64,000 nucleotides of DNA. Origin: Paenibacillus dendritiformis (GTDB taxonomy: Bacteria; Bacillota; Bacilli; Paenibacillales; Paenibacillaceae). The notes under the pieces are model-generated. The model was not told the origin of the DNA and did not search any database. It worked only from the letters and a program-made list of their open reading frames with translations. The stretch covers positions 2,418,501 to 2,482,500 of the forward strand of contig NZ_AP025344.1 of NCBI RefSeq assembly GCF_021654795.1, in the 5' to 3' direction. Position numbers and translations under genes: made by a program. Shown in pieces: positions 1 through 8,508 of this stretch. How positions within the stretch are numbered: position 1 is the first letter of the stretch; the number at the start of each line of letters is the position of its first letter.

Positions 1-618
1 AACCTTGTCCACAGGGATAAGCTTGCCGTCCTCCACATGCAGCACCGGCTTAATGTTCAGCAGGCCGCCGATCACGGCGGAAGATTTGCTGACCCGCCCC
101 CCGCGGTACAAGTATTCCAGATCATCTACGGTGAATACATGCTCCATCCCGGCGGCCAAGGCGCGCACCTTGGACACGAGACGCTCGCGGGACATGCCTT
201 CGGCCGCCCAGCGCGCCGCTTGCTCGACGACGAGGCCGAAGCCCAATGAGGCGCATTTGGAATCGATGATATCTATCGATGCGTCGGGATAATCCTCCTG
301 CACCATCTCGAGCATCATCCGCGAGGACGCGTATGTACCCGATAACTCCGAAGAGAAGGCAATGTAGATCGCTTCTTCGCCGGCTTCCGCGATCGCCGCG
401 AAGGTCTGCTGGAACCGCTCCATCGGAACCTGGGATGTTTTGTACACGAGCCCCTGGCGCATGCCGTCGAACATTTGCTTCGGTTGTATAGTAACGCCGT
501 CCTCGTATTGATTCTGATCGAGGGTTACGATGATCGGCAGCACCGTGATGTTCAGCTCCTCGAGGACGGACCGGGGAAGATCGATCGCGCTGTCTGTAAG
601 GATACGAACTTGATTCAT
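1..618 (-). CDS. DegV family fatty-acid-binding protein, C-terminus cut by window edge
   Basis: DegV proteins bind a fatty acid between two alpha/beta domains and supply it for phosphorylation (FakB-like role). The visible 206 codons start at an ATG preceded by GGAGAG on the minus strand and run in frame off the window start. The N-terminus carries the family TDS motif (TDSAIDLP, about residues 8-15), followed by a lipid-pocket segment containing SSELSGTY and, further on, the RGGRVS loop. DegV proteins are usually about 280 residues, so roughly a quarter is missing. The fold assignment is firm. The exact lipid is unknown. Confidence 0.9.
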   Translation of the reverse strand, partial: MNQVRILTDSAIDLPRSVLEELNITVLPIIVTLDQNQYEDGVTIQPKQMFDGMRQGLVYKTSQVPMERFQQTFAAIAEAGEEAIYIAFSSELSGTYASSRMMLEMVQEDYPDASIDIIDSKCASLGFGLVVEQAARWAAEGMSRERLVSKVRALAAGMEHVFTVDDLEYLYRGGRVSKSSAVIGGLLNIKPVLHVEDGKLIPVDKV

Positions 619-801
619 GAGGATACCTCTCCTTAACAAGCTTTTTCTCTTATCATACCATGACTTGCCCGGATTCGATGCGAAAAATGCGCGGACGGCG
701 AAATCCCGCGTCATATTCGGCGCTCCTTCCTCATACCCGTAAACGAACCGGTTGCGGGGTGTCCTCGCGCGGAGAATGGGGAAGGGGAGGTGAGAGGGAG
801 C

Positions 802-990
802 ATGGCGAAAAACAAACGGGGCAAATCGCTCTGGAGGCTGCCGGCGCGCGGGAGAGGAACCTGTCCCGTCTGCGCCAGCACGCGAATCAAGCTGCTTTAC
901 AGCCGGGCGAAGTCCGACGGCAAGGAATTGAAGGTATGCAAGAAATGCTATCAAGCCGTCCAGGAACGGATTGACGCGTGCACCGCTTGA
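802..990 (+). CDS. Small zinc-ribbon protein
   Basis: A 62-residue basic protein with two CxxC pairs (CPVC and CKKC, about residues 20-23 and 46-49) spaced like a treble-clef or zinc-ribbon finger. I chose the ATG at 802 because a GGGGAGG lies 11 bases upstream. An in-frame GTG at 790 overlaps that ribosome-binding site and is less likely. It is transcribed away from degV. It looks like the short conserved zinc-ribbon proteins of Paenibacillus, and its function is unknown. Metal binding is inferred from the cysteine pattern only. Confidence 0.6.
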   Translation: MAKNKRGKSLWRLPARGRGTCPVCASTRIKLLYSRAKSDGKELKVCKKCYQAVQERIDACTA

Positions 991-1142
991 AGGCGCGCAA
1001 CGGCAATGCGGCAATGCGTGCCGGAGGATAGCTTATAAGCGCGCGGAGGGGGGCCCTCCGGGGAAGGAATGCTGCCTGCGGCGCTTAGCATCATTCTCCC
1101 CTCGGCTCAGCCTGAAGCGGCACGAGGGGAAGAGCAGGAGCG

Positions 1143-1165
1143 GCGGAATTCGGTTGGAATTCCGC
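1143..1165. terminator. Hairpin between convergent genes
   Basis: A perfect 9-bp inverted repeat (GCGGAATTC / GAATTCCGC) with a 5-base loop lies between the zinc-ribbon gene and the convergent reductase gene. No strong T-run follows on either strand, so terminator function is likely but not certain. Confidence 0.45.
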
Positions 1166-1229
1166 TGCCTCTGTCTATATGTTATATGTACAAGAGCCTG
1201 GTAAGAAGCATGCAGATGCCGTCAGATCT

Positions 1230-1868
1230 TCAATGTGAGATGAAAGGCGTTTGTCTTATCCAAGCAGGGTCCTCTAGCTCACGGATGAGGAAAGCCGCAA
1301 TATCCGAGTTCGTTATCGACGACCCGGGCATATCGTACAGATTGACTTTGATATTGCCTTTGCAGGGCCCATCTTTGACGAACGGCAAGCGAACAAGCGA
1401 CCAATCGATATGCTGGTTTTGCAGGAGGATGTCCAGCTCTTTGCGCTTATCCGCCATCAACTGGGGAAAAAACAGATCGAAGGCCCGGGCTCCGATCCGG
1501 TTGACGAGGCGCTTCTTGTCTCCCGGAACGTCCAGCGAGCCCCCGCTGACTCCGATGTAGCGCCGCATCCCGTATTCCTGCATCACTTCAAGAAGCTGCA
1601 AAGTAACGATGCTGTAAATCGGAACGGCCCTCACGGGCTGCCCCAATGTATTGATGACGGCATCACAATCTTGCAGCAGCTCGCGAATCGTCTGGATGTC
1701 CTGCGCGTCTCCCTCTCTGATTTCGATAAGCTTAACCGCTGAAGGCATGTTGGCAGGCCGTCTAGTCAGCATCCGTACATGATACCCTTTTTCCGCTGCG
1801 GTGCGCGCAATATGGCGCCCGACCTTTCCGTTGCCGCCGATCAATGCGATGCTTCGAATCTGTTCCAT
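1230..1868 (-). CDS. NAD(P)-binding Rossmann reductase (atypical SDR)
   Basis: A 212-residue protein of the NmrA/BVR-B-like atypical short-chain reductases. It starts MEQIRSIALIGGNGKVGRH, so the nucleotide-binding motif GGNGKVG sits at residues 11-17. An ATG at 1868 with GGAGGAGGAATT directly upstream is preferred over a longer frame that starts at 1943. The middle has VINTLGQP and YIGVSGG segments typical of these enzymes. The C-terminal half holds the usual DWSLVRLPFV segment. Substrate unknown. Monocistronic and convergent with the zinc-ribbon gene. Confidence 0.75.
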   Translation of the reverse strand: MEQIRSIALIGGNGKVGRHIARTAAEKGYHVRMLTRRPANMPSAVKLIEIREGDAQDIQTIRELLQDCDAVINTLGQPVRAVPIYSIVTLQLLEVMQEYGMRRYIGVSGGSLDVPGDKKRLVNRIGARAFDLFFPQLMADKRKELDILLQNQHIDWSLVRLPFVKDGPCKGNIKVNLYDMPGSSITNSDIAAFLIRELEDPAWIRQTPFISH

Positions 1869-1937
1869 AATTCCTCCTCCTGATGCGCTATATGAAGCGT
1901 TAGTCCTGCCGATTGTGATAATTACGTCAATGCCAGA

Positions 1938-1968
1938 TTTCATAATGCTGGATTTTCATAATGCTGGA
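1938..1968. repeat. Two direct copies of a 15-bp sequence
   Basis: TTTCATAATGCTGGA occurs at 1938-1952 and 1954-1968, one copy every 16 bp, upstream of the minus-strand reductase. It could be a slippage product or a regulator site. Nothing else supports a function. Confidence 0.5.
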
Positions 1969-2131
1969 TAGTAAGCAATGAATATCTTACGTCTATACCA
2001 GTTAGGTACGATCTGCAGGGAGAAAGGTTCCGATAAGTTCTCCGGGGGGCGATGCCGGGATCCGGCTGCTTCGTTCATCCATTACAGTCCCAAAGTGTTC
2101 GCGCATACCATGGTATCTTTGTGAAAGGCTT

Positions 2132-2327
2132 CTGACCGAGTGGGATAGTGAACATATAGCTGACCGAGCGGGATAGTGAAGATATGTCTGACCGAGCGGG
2201 ATAGTGAACATATGTCTGACCGAGCGGGATAGTGAACATATGTCTGACCGAGTGGGATAGTGAACGTATGTCTGACCAACCGGGATAGCGAACGTACAGC
2301 TGACTGAATGGGATAGTGACCGGATGG
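2132..2327. repeat. Tandem 28-bp repeat, seven copies, GGGATAGTGA core
   Basis: Seven head-to-tail units of exactly 28 bp begin CTGACCGAGYGGGATAGTGA and end with a variable 8-base tail. The last two units have diverged. The unit length is not a multiple of three, so the repetitive peptides read here on the minus strand (SLSRSV-type) are artefacts. The core recurs at 23735-24022 and 46166-46400 with other unit lengths. Confidence 0.9.
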
Positions 2328-2589
2328 AGGTCGGATTACGGAGGAGAGGCGCTGAATCCAAAGCTGAGCGAACCGATTTGCCTGTGCGGCCGACCCGTGT
2401 GGTTCGTATGAGCGGCAAGGAGCCGGAGATGCTGCTGAAGCGGAGGAGACACTCGTTTTTTTTATTGACTATGGAAAGGATTTCAGATAAAATGAGGCAA
2501 AGGAAAGCGCTTACGAGGTAAAAAGTAGTAAAAAGGTGCTTGTAAACAGAATTGAATAGCAGACTCACTCGTTTTTTTTATCATTTTTA
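2328..2589. other. Gene-free stretch before the sugar cluster
   Basis: No credible gene. An ACTCG followed by eight or nine T residues occurs twice (near 2453 and 2568). The stretch presumably holds the promoter of the transporter operon, but I see no convincing -35/-10 pair. Confidence 0.4.
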
Positions 2590-2603
2590 TGGAATCGATA
2601 CCA
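2590..2603. promoter_or_regulatory. LacI-type operator O1 upstream of transporter
   Basis: TGGAATCGATACCA is a near-perfect palindrome with a central CG and one imperfect arm position. It matches the sites at 3633 and 8461 and lies 85 bp upstream of the permease start. It is the probable binding site of the LacI-family regulator encoded at 7437. Confidence 0.7.
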
Positions 2604-2687
2604 TACGATTTTCGATCAAGAAGACATATGGAGGTGAGCCGTACCTATCCAACGACATCCAAGATGATAAGGGAAAGGACTGATGGA

Positions 2688-3638
2688 ATGCACACGAATG
2701 CTCACGCGTCCGGAATCCATTCGGGAAGATGGCGGAAGCTGTGGAAAAAAATTTTGCTGCACAAATATTTATATTTTATGCTGCTGCCCTGCATTGTGTA
2801 TTTTATCATTTTCAACTACATTCCGATGGGCGGCCTTATCCTGGCCTTCAAAGAGTACAAGTTCAATATGGGCATCCTGGGCAGTCCCTGGATTGGCTTT
2901 CATTACTTTGAAACCTTTTTCAATGACTATCAATTCTGGACCCTGATCAAAAACACGCTCATTATCAGTTCGCTGAAGCTGTTTGTCGGCATGCCTTTTC
3001 CGATTGTATTAGCGCTCATGTTCAACGAAGTGAGACATAAGCGGTTCAAAGGCATTGCGCAAAGCATTTCTTATTTGCCTCATTTTATCTCCTGGGTGGT
3101 CGTGGTCGGGATGCTGCAGCGCATCTTGGCGCCGGACACCGGGCTGCTCAATCAGGCCATCAGCGCGATGGGCGGAGATGGCTCCACCTTTTACCTAATG
3201 GAAGGCGATTATTTTTACTCGATCATGTTTTGGAGCTACATATGGAAAGGGATCGGCTGGGATTCCATCATTTATTTGGCGGCCATATCGGGCATCAATC
3301 CCGAGCTGTATGAAGCCGGCAGGATTGACGGTACGAACAAATGGAATGAAATTTGGAGCATTACCCTTCCTTCGATATTGCCGACGATCGTTATCTTGTT
3401 CATTTTGTCGCTTGGCAACATCTTATCGGCGGGCTTCGATCAGATCTATCTGCTGCGAACGCCGGGGAATATGCATTTGGCGGAAATATTGGATACATAC
3501 ATTATCCGGGCCGGCTTGCAGAACGGCCAGTTCGGCTATGCGACCGCCGTCGGGATGGTTCAAGGGGTGATTGGCCTGATTCTCGTCATTGTGGCCAATA
3601 AAATATCCCGCAAAGTTTCCGACACGTCTTTATGGTAA
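2688..3638 (+). CDS. ABC sugar transporter permease, LplB type
   Basis: A 316-residue integral membrane permease that forms one half of a carbohydrate ABC importer channel. Start ATG 2688 has GGGAAAGGA eight bases upstream. Upstream in-frame ATGs at 2589 and 2628 lack such a site. About six hydrophobic segments are visible, beginning YLYFMLLPCIVYFIIF. The cytoplasmic EAA loop (YEAGRIDGTNKW, about residues 208-219) couples to the ATPase. It pairs with the second permease at 5561 and the lipoprotein at 3728. No ATPase gene lies in the cluster, which is normal for this class because it uses a shared MsmX-type ATPase encoded elsewhere. Confidence 0.9.
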   Translation: MHTNAHASGIHSGRWRKLWKKILLHKYLYFMLLPCIVYFIIFNYIPMGGLILAFKEYKFNMGILGSPWIGFHYFETFFNDYQFWTLIKNTLIISSLKLFVGMPFPIVLALMFNEVRHKRFKGIAQSISYLPHFISWVVVVGMLQRILAPDTGLLNQAISAMGGDGSTFYLMEGDYFYSIMFWSYIWKGIGWDSIIYLAAISGINPELYEAGRIDGTNKWNEIWSITLPSILPTIVILFILSLGNILSAGFDQIYLLRTPGNMHLAEILDTYIIRAGLQNGQFGYATAVGMVQGVIGLILVIVANKISRKVSDTSLW

Positions 3639-3646
3639 CGTTACCA
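3633..3646. promoter_or_regulatory. LacI-type operator O2, perfect palindrome
   Basis: TGGTAACGTTACCA is a perfect 14-bp palindrome that overlaps the last codons and stop of the permease gene and precedes the lipoprotein gene by 81 bp. It differs from the 8461 site at a single position. It suggests separate control, or an auxiliary operator, for the abundant binding protein. Confidence 0.75.
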
Positions 3647-3727
3647 GAATCCACGGCTTGCTATGCATCATATGAACGGCGCCGAAAGGCGTTTTTCATA
3701 AACCGATACTGAAAAAGGGGTGTAGGC

Positions 3728-5458
3728 ATGAAGAGAAAGTGGGGAAAGTGGGCGGCATTATTGCTTGCGATCATGATGTTGGTCAGCGCTTGCAGCGGAG
3801 GAGGAAGCGGCAGCAAGCCGGGAAAAGACAGCGGCGCGGCCGATGGGGACCAGGGAGAGAAGCCGGCCACCTGGATCGCCGACCGCACCATTAAAGGGCG
3901 AATATTCATGAACGGGGTCATGAATGATATTTCCGACAATCAAATTGATAACGAGGTCGCCCAAAAGATAAAAGAGCTGACCGGCATTACGCTCGAATGG
4001 GAGAACACGCCGGCGAACAGCTCGCTGGAAGGATTAACGGCCGGGCTGGCCACCGGAGATCTGCCGGATGTCATCGTCAGCTATTTGAATCATAGCGGCC
4101 GGCCGGAGATGCCGGTGCTGCTCAAGGCCGCGCGCGAAGGGATGTTCACGGACTTGACGCCTTATTTGAAGGAGACGAAAATTTACAGCAAATATTTCGA
4201 AGACGGCTATTTGCCGGTCGATACGAAAAACGGCGTCATGTTCCGCCCGGAATTCAACGGCTCGACATACTTCGTCCATATGCGGATCAACCGCGAGGGC
4301 GGACAGGAGAACCGGAAATGGGTAGGGGGCCCGCATATCCGCAAAGATATCGCGGAAGCGCTCAATGTGGACCCGAAATCGATTACGACCTCCGAGCAAT
4401 TGCATGAATTGGCGAAAAAAATTAAAGCAGGCAACTTCAAGGACGCGAACGGCAAAGAGGTGTATCCGGTTGGGCCTCGCTACTGGGGCGGCAATGACAA
4501 CAGCTACATCTATTCCGATCTGCGGTGGGGAGATGAAGGATTTTTCCGGGACAGCGACGGCGCGATCAAGCATGAGAGCCAGACGGAATACCCGATGAAG
4601 CGGATCGAATTCGTCCAGAAGCTGCTTAATGAAGGCTTGATTCATCCCGAGTATTATACGATGGACGAGACGCGCGCGACGGAAGGGGCGCTGAACGGAT
4701 CGTTCGCCATTATTTCCGATATGCACAACTATTTGGAGTTCAATAAAGATATGCATTACTTGCCGCTCGGTCCGTTGGACAGCGTGGAAGGGCCTTATCA
4801 GATGAGATTGACCTACAAATCCGGCTACAACATCTGGGCGATCCCGGCGACGACGGAACGGCCGGAGGAGATCGTGAAATTCGCGGACTTCCTGGCCAGC
4901 CGCGAAGGCAAGCTGCTGTGGCAGTACGGGATCGAGGGACGCGATTATACGCTGGACGAGAAAGGCAATCCGATCGTGAAGCAGGAAGTCATCGATCTGA
5001 AGAAGCAGGATCCGAAGGCCGCGCAGCAGCTTGCCTTCCAGGGCGTCGGCGATACATGGGGCGAATACCTCGGCAATACGGATCTCGATCCGGCAGCCGA
5101 CTTCGGCGAAGCGGAATATGGAAATGCCGCATTCCCGGCTGAAAATGAAGGTCCGAACAATATTGCCGATTATTTCGGCTGGGACGAGAAATATAAAAAC
5201 GCCAAAATTCAAGACGGCTACGGTCCGCTCTCCTTCCTGGGCGAATATGAAAAGGGCACGGAGCTGAAAACGGCATTGGACTACTACAACGAGAGCCTTA
5301 TCCGGGCGTACTACGCGAAGTCGAGGACCGAAGCGGCCAAGATCATGGAATCCGTGAACAAGCAGCTGGAGGCGGCCGATCTTCAAGGTTATATTCAACT
5401 GCTGGAAAAAAAGAGCAAGGATCCGGCCACGCCGATCGTGCTTAACCCTTCGCAGTAA
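3728..5458 (+). CDS. Sugar ABC transporter substrate-binding lipoprotein, LplA type
   Basis: A 576-residue extracellular solute-binding protein. The signal peptide ends in a lipobox (LVSAC, lipidated Cys at residue 22) followed by a Gly/Ser-rich linker. The large size is typical of the LplA/YtcQ group that works with LplB and YtcP permeases. The mature part shows the bilobed binding-protein pattern, with a domain near residues 60-110 (ELTGITLEW) and a C-terminal lobe rich in Trp and Tyr. It captures oligosaccharides outside the membrane. The glycosidases downstream suggest a mannose-containing oligosaccharide. Confidence 0.9.
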   Translation: MKRKWGKWAALLLAIMMLVSACSGGGSGSKPGKDSGAADGDQGEKPATWIADRTIKGRIFMNGVMNDISDNQIDNEVAQKIKELTGITLEWENTPANSSLEGLTAGLATGDLPDVIVSYLNHSGRPEMPVLLKAAREGMFTDLTPYLKETKIYSKYFEDGYLPVDTKNGVMFRPEFNGSTYFVHMRINREGGQENRKWVGGPHIRKDIAEALNVDPKSITTSEQLHELAKKIKAGNFKDANGKEVYPVGPRYWGGNDNSYIYSDLRWGDEGFFRDSDGAIKHESQTEYPMKRIEFVQKLLNEGLIHPEYYTMDETRATEGALNGSFAIISDMHNYLEFNKDMHYLPLGPLDSVEGPYQMRLTYKSGYNIWAIPATTERPEEIVKFADFLASREGKLLWQYGIEGRDYTLDEKGNPIVKQEVIDLKKQDPKAAQQLAFQGVGDTWGEYLGNTDLDPAADFGEAEYGNAAFPAENEGPNNIADYFGWDEKYKNAKIQDGYGPLSFLGEYEKGTELKTALDYYNESLIRAYYAKSRTEAAKIMESVNKQLEAADLQGYIQLLEKKSKDPATPIVLNPSQ

Positions 5459-5477
5459 GAGGCGCGCAGACACAAGC

Positions 5478-5523
5478 TTCCCAGAGGCTCTAATCCCTGG
5501 CGGACGGGAGCCTCTGCGGGAAT
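5478..5523 (+). terminator. Intercistronic hairpin
   Basis: CAGAGGCTC (5482-5490) pairs with GAGCCTCTG (5508-5516), and an outer TTCCC/GGGAA extends the stem across a small bulge. No T-run follows. Its position between the binding-protein and second-permease genes suggests mRNA stabilisation or partial attenuation that keeps the lipoprotein in excess. Confidence 0.5.
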
Positions 5524-5560
5524 TTATCCCGCCCGAATTCACCAGGAAAGGGGAACGACT

Positions 5561-6469
5561 GTGAACGACTTCTATAAAATTTCCACAGGCGAAAAAATAT
5601 ACCGCCTCGTCATCTATGTCGTCATCATCTTGCTCTGCCTGTCGATTATCCTTCCATTTCTCAATATATTCGCGCTGTCGTTCAATGCGGGGAAAGATGC
5701 GGAACGGGGAGGCATTTTTTTCTGGCCGCGGGTATGGACATTGGAGAATTATCAAGAGGTGTTCAACTCGTCCAATATTTTGGGGGCGTACGCGATCACG
5801 CTTTTCAGAACGGTCGTGGGCACCTTCTTCAGCGTCTTCCTGACGGCGATGGCCGCCTATACCTTGAAGAGCAAGACGCTCCCGGGGGTCAAGTTTTTTA
5901 CGCTGATGATCTTCTTCACGATGCTGTTCAGCGGCGGGGTCATTCCGTATTATATGCTGTTGAAGCAGCTTCACCTCGTCAATACGCTCTGGGTGTATGT
6001 CATCCCCGGGCTGTACAGCGCGTGGAATATTATCATTATGAGGACGTTTTTCTCGCAGATCAGCGTCAGTCTGGAAGAGTCGGCCAAGCTGGACGGCTGT
6101 AACGATTTTACGACCTTCCTCCGTATTATTATGCCGCTCAGCAAGCCGGTCATCGCGGTCATCAGCCTGTTCAACGCGGTTGGCCACTGGAATGATTGGT
6201 TCACCGGAGCGTTCTATGTCCAGAAGACGGATCTGAGGCCGGTATCGACGCTTCTGCAAGAGATGCTGACCCGGCAGGACGCCATTCGCGCCGCGTTGAT
6301 GCAGAACGCGGGCACGACCTCATACGAGATTTTGGAGAAGATGCAGGTCACGGGCAATTCATTGAAGATGGCCACCATAATCGTTGTCGTCACGCCGATC
6401 ATTTGCGTGTATCCGTTTGTGCAGAAGTTTTTTGCCGAAGGCGTCATGATCGGTTCGGTCAAAGAATAA
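5561..6469 (+). CDS. ABC sugar transporter permease, YtcP/LplC type
   Basis: A 302-residue second permease of the importer. The GTG start at 5561 follows AGGAAAGGGG. Six hydrophobic segments are visible. The EAA loop (LEESAKLDGCNDF, about residues 172-184) is intact, and the C-terminus ends in the usual KFFAEGVMIGSVKE, which is diagnostic of this permease family. It heterodimerises with the LplB-type permease. Confidence 0.9.
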   Translation: MNDFYKISTGEKIYRLVIYVVIILLCLSIILPFLNIFALSFNAGKDAERGGIFFWPRVWTLENYQEVFNSSNILGAYAITLFRTVVGTFFSVFLTAMAAYTLKSKTLPGVKFFTLMIFFTMLFSGGVIPYYMLLKQLHLVNTLWVYVIPGLYSAWNIIIMRTFFSQISVSLEESAKLDGCNDFTTFLRIIMPLSKPVIAVISLFNAVGHWNDWFTGAFYVQKTDLRPVSTLLQEMLTRQDAIRAALMQNAGTTSYEILEKMQVTGNSLKMATIIVVVTPIICVYPFVQKFFAEGVMIGSVKE

Positions 6470-6493
6470 GGGAAAGCGAGGCGAGTGTTCGCC

Positions 6494-7393
6494 ATGATTA
6501 CGATCAAAAATCCATATGACAAACAAGGGGTATGGCTGAAAGGCAGCTTCCACAATCATACGACCAACAGCCAATGCGGGACGCAGCCGCTTGAAGTCGT
6601 CTATCAGATGTACGGGCAGTATGATTATTTGGGCATCTCGGATCATGATGTTATTACGGCTCATGCAGGAGAACGGCGCATTCCGACGGTATTCGAAGCG
6701 ATGGAGGTGAGCAGCCCCGAAGCGCATATGGTGCTTGTCCAGCCGCCCCGTTCGATTATGGAAGGCTATCATAACACGTTTACGATCGGCAATTATCAGC
6801 GTTTGTCCGATGCCTGCCTCGCCAATGGCGGAATCAGCATTTTGGCGCACCCGAACCGGTATTTCTCGCAATTTTGGCGGTTGGAAGATATGCTGAGCCT
6901 CACCGGTTATACAGGCATTGAGATTGTGAACGGCGACGGCAACCCGGAATATGACGTGGCCTTCGACAAGTGGGATCAGCTGCTGACGGCGGGCCGCGCC
7001 GTCTGGGGCTTCGGCAACGACGACTTCCATGTGTATGGTCAGGAGAAGCGTGCCTGGAATATGGTGCTTGCAGAGCGGAATACGAACGACAGCATTTTGG
7101 AAGCCGTCAAGGCGGGCAGCTTCTATGTATCTACCGGGTTCGATTTCGCCGGGATACGTGCCGAGGGCGGGCTGATTACCGTTGATCTCCCTGCGAACGA
7201 GAGATTGAATCGAATATATAAATATGTTACGCTGATTGGAAAAGAAGGCCAAGTATTACATGAAGAAACAGGCCGCCTGAACCGGGTGCAGTACCAATGC
7301 AGCGGGGATGAAGGCTATGTTCGCATCGCGGCATATCTCGAAGGAGGCTATGGAGCGTTCTCCCAGCCTTTATTCGTGGAACAACATGCCTAG
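6494..7393 (+). CDS. PHP-domain phosphoesterase
   Basis: A 299-residue protein of the polymerase-and-histidinol-phosphatase family, a trinuclear metal-dependent phosphoesterase. Metal ligands are visible: HNH (residues 20-22), DHD (50-52), the AHPN segment and a late GNDDFH. The ATG at 6494 is preferred. A GTG at 6485 sits too close to the AGCGAGG ribosome-binding site. It is the third gene after the lipoprotein and precedes the LacI gene. It probably hydrolyses a phosphate ester or diester released during glycan breakdown, but the substrate is not deducible. Confidence 0.8.
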   Translation: MITIKNPYDKQGVWLKGSFHNHTTNSQCGTQPLEVVYQMYGQYDYLGISDHDVITAHAGERRIPTVFEAMEVSSPEAHMVLVQPPRSIMEGYHNTFTIGNYQRLSDACLANGGISILAHPNRYFSQFWRLEDMLSLTGYTGIEIVNGDGNPEYDVAFDKWDQLLTAGRAVWGFGNDDFHVYGQEKRAWNMVLAERNTNDSILEAVKAGSFYVSTGFDFAGIRAEGGLITVDLPANERLNRIYKYVTLIGKEGQVLHEETGRLNRVQYQCSGDEGYVRIAAYLEGGYGAFSQPLFVEQHA

Positions 7394-7436
7394 CAGGAAC
7401 AATATATTTCGTATGGGGTAAAGGAATCGGTGGACT

Positions 7437-8444
7437 ATGGCAGTACGAATTAAAGACGTGGCCCGGAAAGCGGGCGTATCGGTTACGACCGTATCGCGAG
7501 TGTTGAATAATGAGAAGTATGTAACGGATGAATTGAAGCAAAAAGTGCTGGCAGCCATTGAGGAGCTCGATTACAGTCCGAATCATATCGCCAGAAGTCT
7601 GGTGCGCCAGAAGACGAACTTAATCGGGGTGATCGTGCCCGATCTCGCGTCCAGCTTCTACTCGACCATTTTGAGCAGCGTGGAGGAAGAGGCGAGCGAG
7701 AACGGCTACAATCTGCTTGTCTGTAATATTATTGAAGATATCGACAAGGAATTGAAATATTTGAACGTGTTCCAGGAGATGCGCGTCGAAGGCATCATTA
7801 TTATGCATGAGAAGATCAATACCGAAATCAAGCAATTTTTGGATAAATCGAATATTCCTGTCATCTTCTCAAGCGTGAAGCCGGTGAACCGGAAGTTCCA
7901 TTCCGTAATTATCGACGATTACCAGGCTGCTTATGATGCGACGGAATATTTAATCTCGCTCGGCCACACCCGGATTGGGTTCCTCGGGGGTGACATGAGA
8001 GATATTACGTCCGGTCAAAATCGATACGCGGCGTACCGCAATGCGTTAGCCACCAATGAGATTCCGATTGTCTATGAATATATCAAATTCGGCGACTACA
8101 AGCTACAGAGCGGATACGCCTTGATGGAGGAACTGCTGCAATGCGATCCGCTGCCGACGGCGGTGTTCGCCGTCAGCGACGACATGGCGCTGGGCGCGAT
8201 GAACTGCATCAGCGACCACCAGCTGAAGGTGCCGGAACATATCTCGATTATCGGCTTCGACGGAAGCCCGTTCACGGAGATCATTCGTCCGCGGCTCACT
8301 TCGATGGAGCAGCCGATTCAGCGGATGGGCACGGAGTCGGTCAAGGCTTTGCTCCGCCTGATCGCGGAACCGTCCAGTCTGAAGCAGGATATCATTTTAC
8401 CGCATGAGCTTGTTATCCGGGACAGCACCCGAAAGATAAGGTAA
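7437..8444 (+). CDS. LacI-family transcriptional regulator of the glycan cluster
   Basis: A 335-residue repressor. Residues 1-50 form the LacI helix-turn-helix and hinge (IKDVARKAGVSVTTVSRVLN), followed by a periplasmic-binding-like effector domain with the usual IGVIVPDL and IGFDGSPF segments. It sits inside the cluster it most likely controls. Three palindromes of the TGGTAWCGWTACCA type at 2590, 3633 and 8461 lie before the permease, lipoprotein and kinase genes and have the central CG typical of LacI-family operators. The effector is presumably a mono- or disaccharide intermediate. Confidence 0.92.
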   Translation: MAVRIKDVARKAGVSVTTVSRVLNNEKYVTDELKQKVLAAIEELDYSPNHIARSLVRQKTNLIGVIVPDLASSFYSTILSSVEEEASENGYNLLVCNIIEDIDKELKYLNVFQEMRVEGIIIMHEKINTEIKQFLDKSNIPVIFSSVKPVNRKFHSVIIDDYQAAYDATEYLISLGHTRIGFLGGDMRDITSGQNRYAAYRNALATNEIPIVYEYIKFGDYKLQSGYALMEELLQCDPLPTAVFAVSDDMALGAMNCISDHQLKVPEHISIIGFDGSPFTEIIRPRLTSMEQPIQRMGTESVKALLRLIAEPSSLKQDIILPHELVIRDSTRKIR

Positions 8445-8460
8445 TTTTTTTATTCCGATC

Positions 8461-8474
8461 TGGTAACGATACCA
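8461..8474. promoter_or_regulatory. LacI-type operator O3 upstream of kinase gene
   Basis: TGGTAACGATACCA is a palindrome with one asymmetric position between the regulator and the PfkB gene. It would place the kinase/glycosidase half of the cluster under the same repressor. Confidence 0.75.
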
Positions 8475-8508
8475 TATCCAATTTGACAACATTCGAAGAG
8501 AGGCAGAG

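Noticed and set aside
2132..2327. CRISPR array
   Set aside because: Units are contiguous with no unique spacers, and no cas genes are present.
2002..2568. 188-residue minus-strand frame with SLSRSVRH-type repeats
   Set aside because: It is the translation of the 28-bp repeat array. The unit is not a multiple of three, there is no ribosome-binding site, and the composition is not protein-like.
4034..6259. 741-residue minus-strand frame opposite the lipoprotein and second permease genes
   Set aside because: A shadow of high-GC coding DNA. The plus-strand genes are certain by homology.
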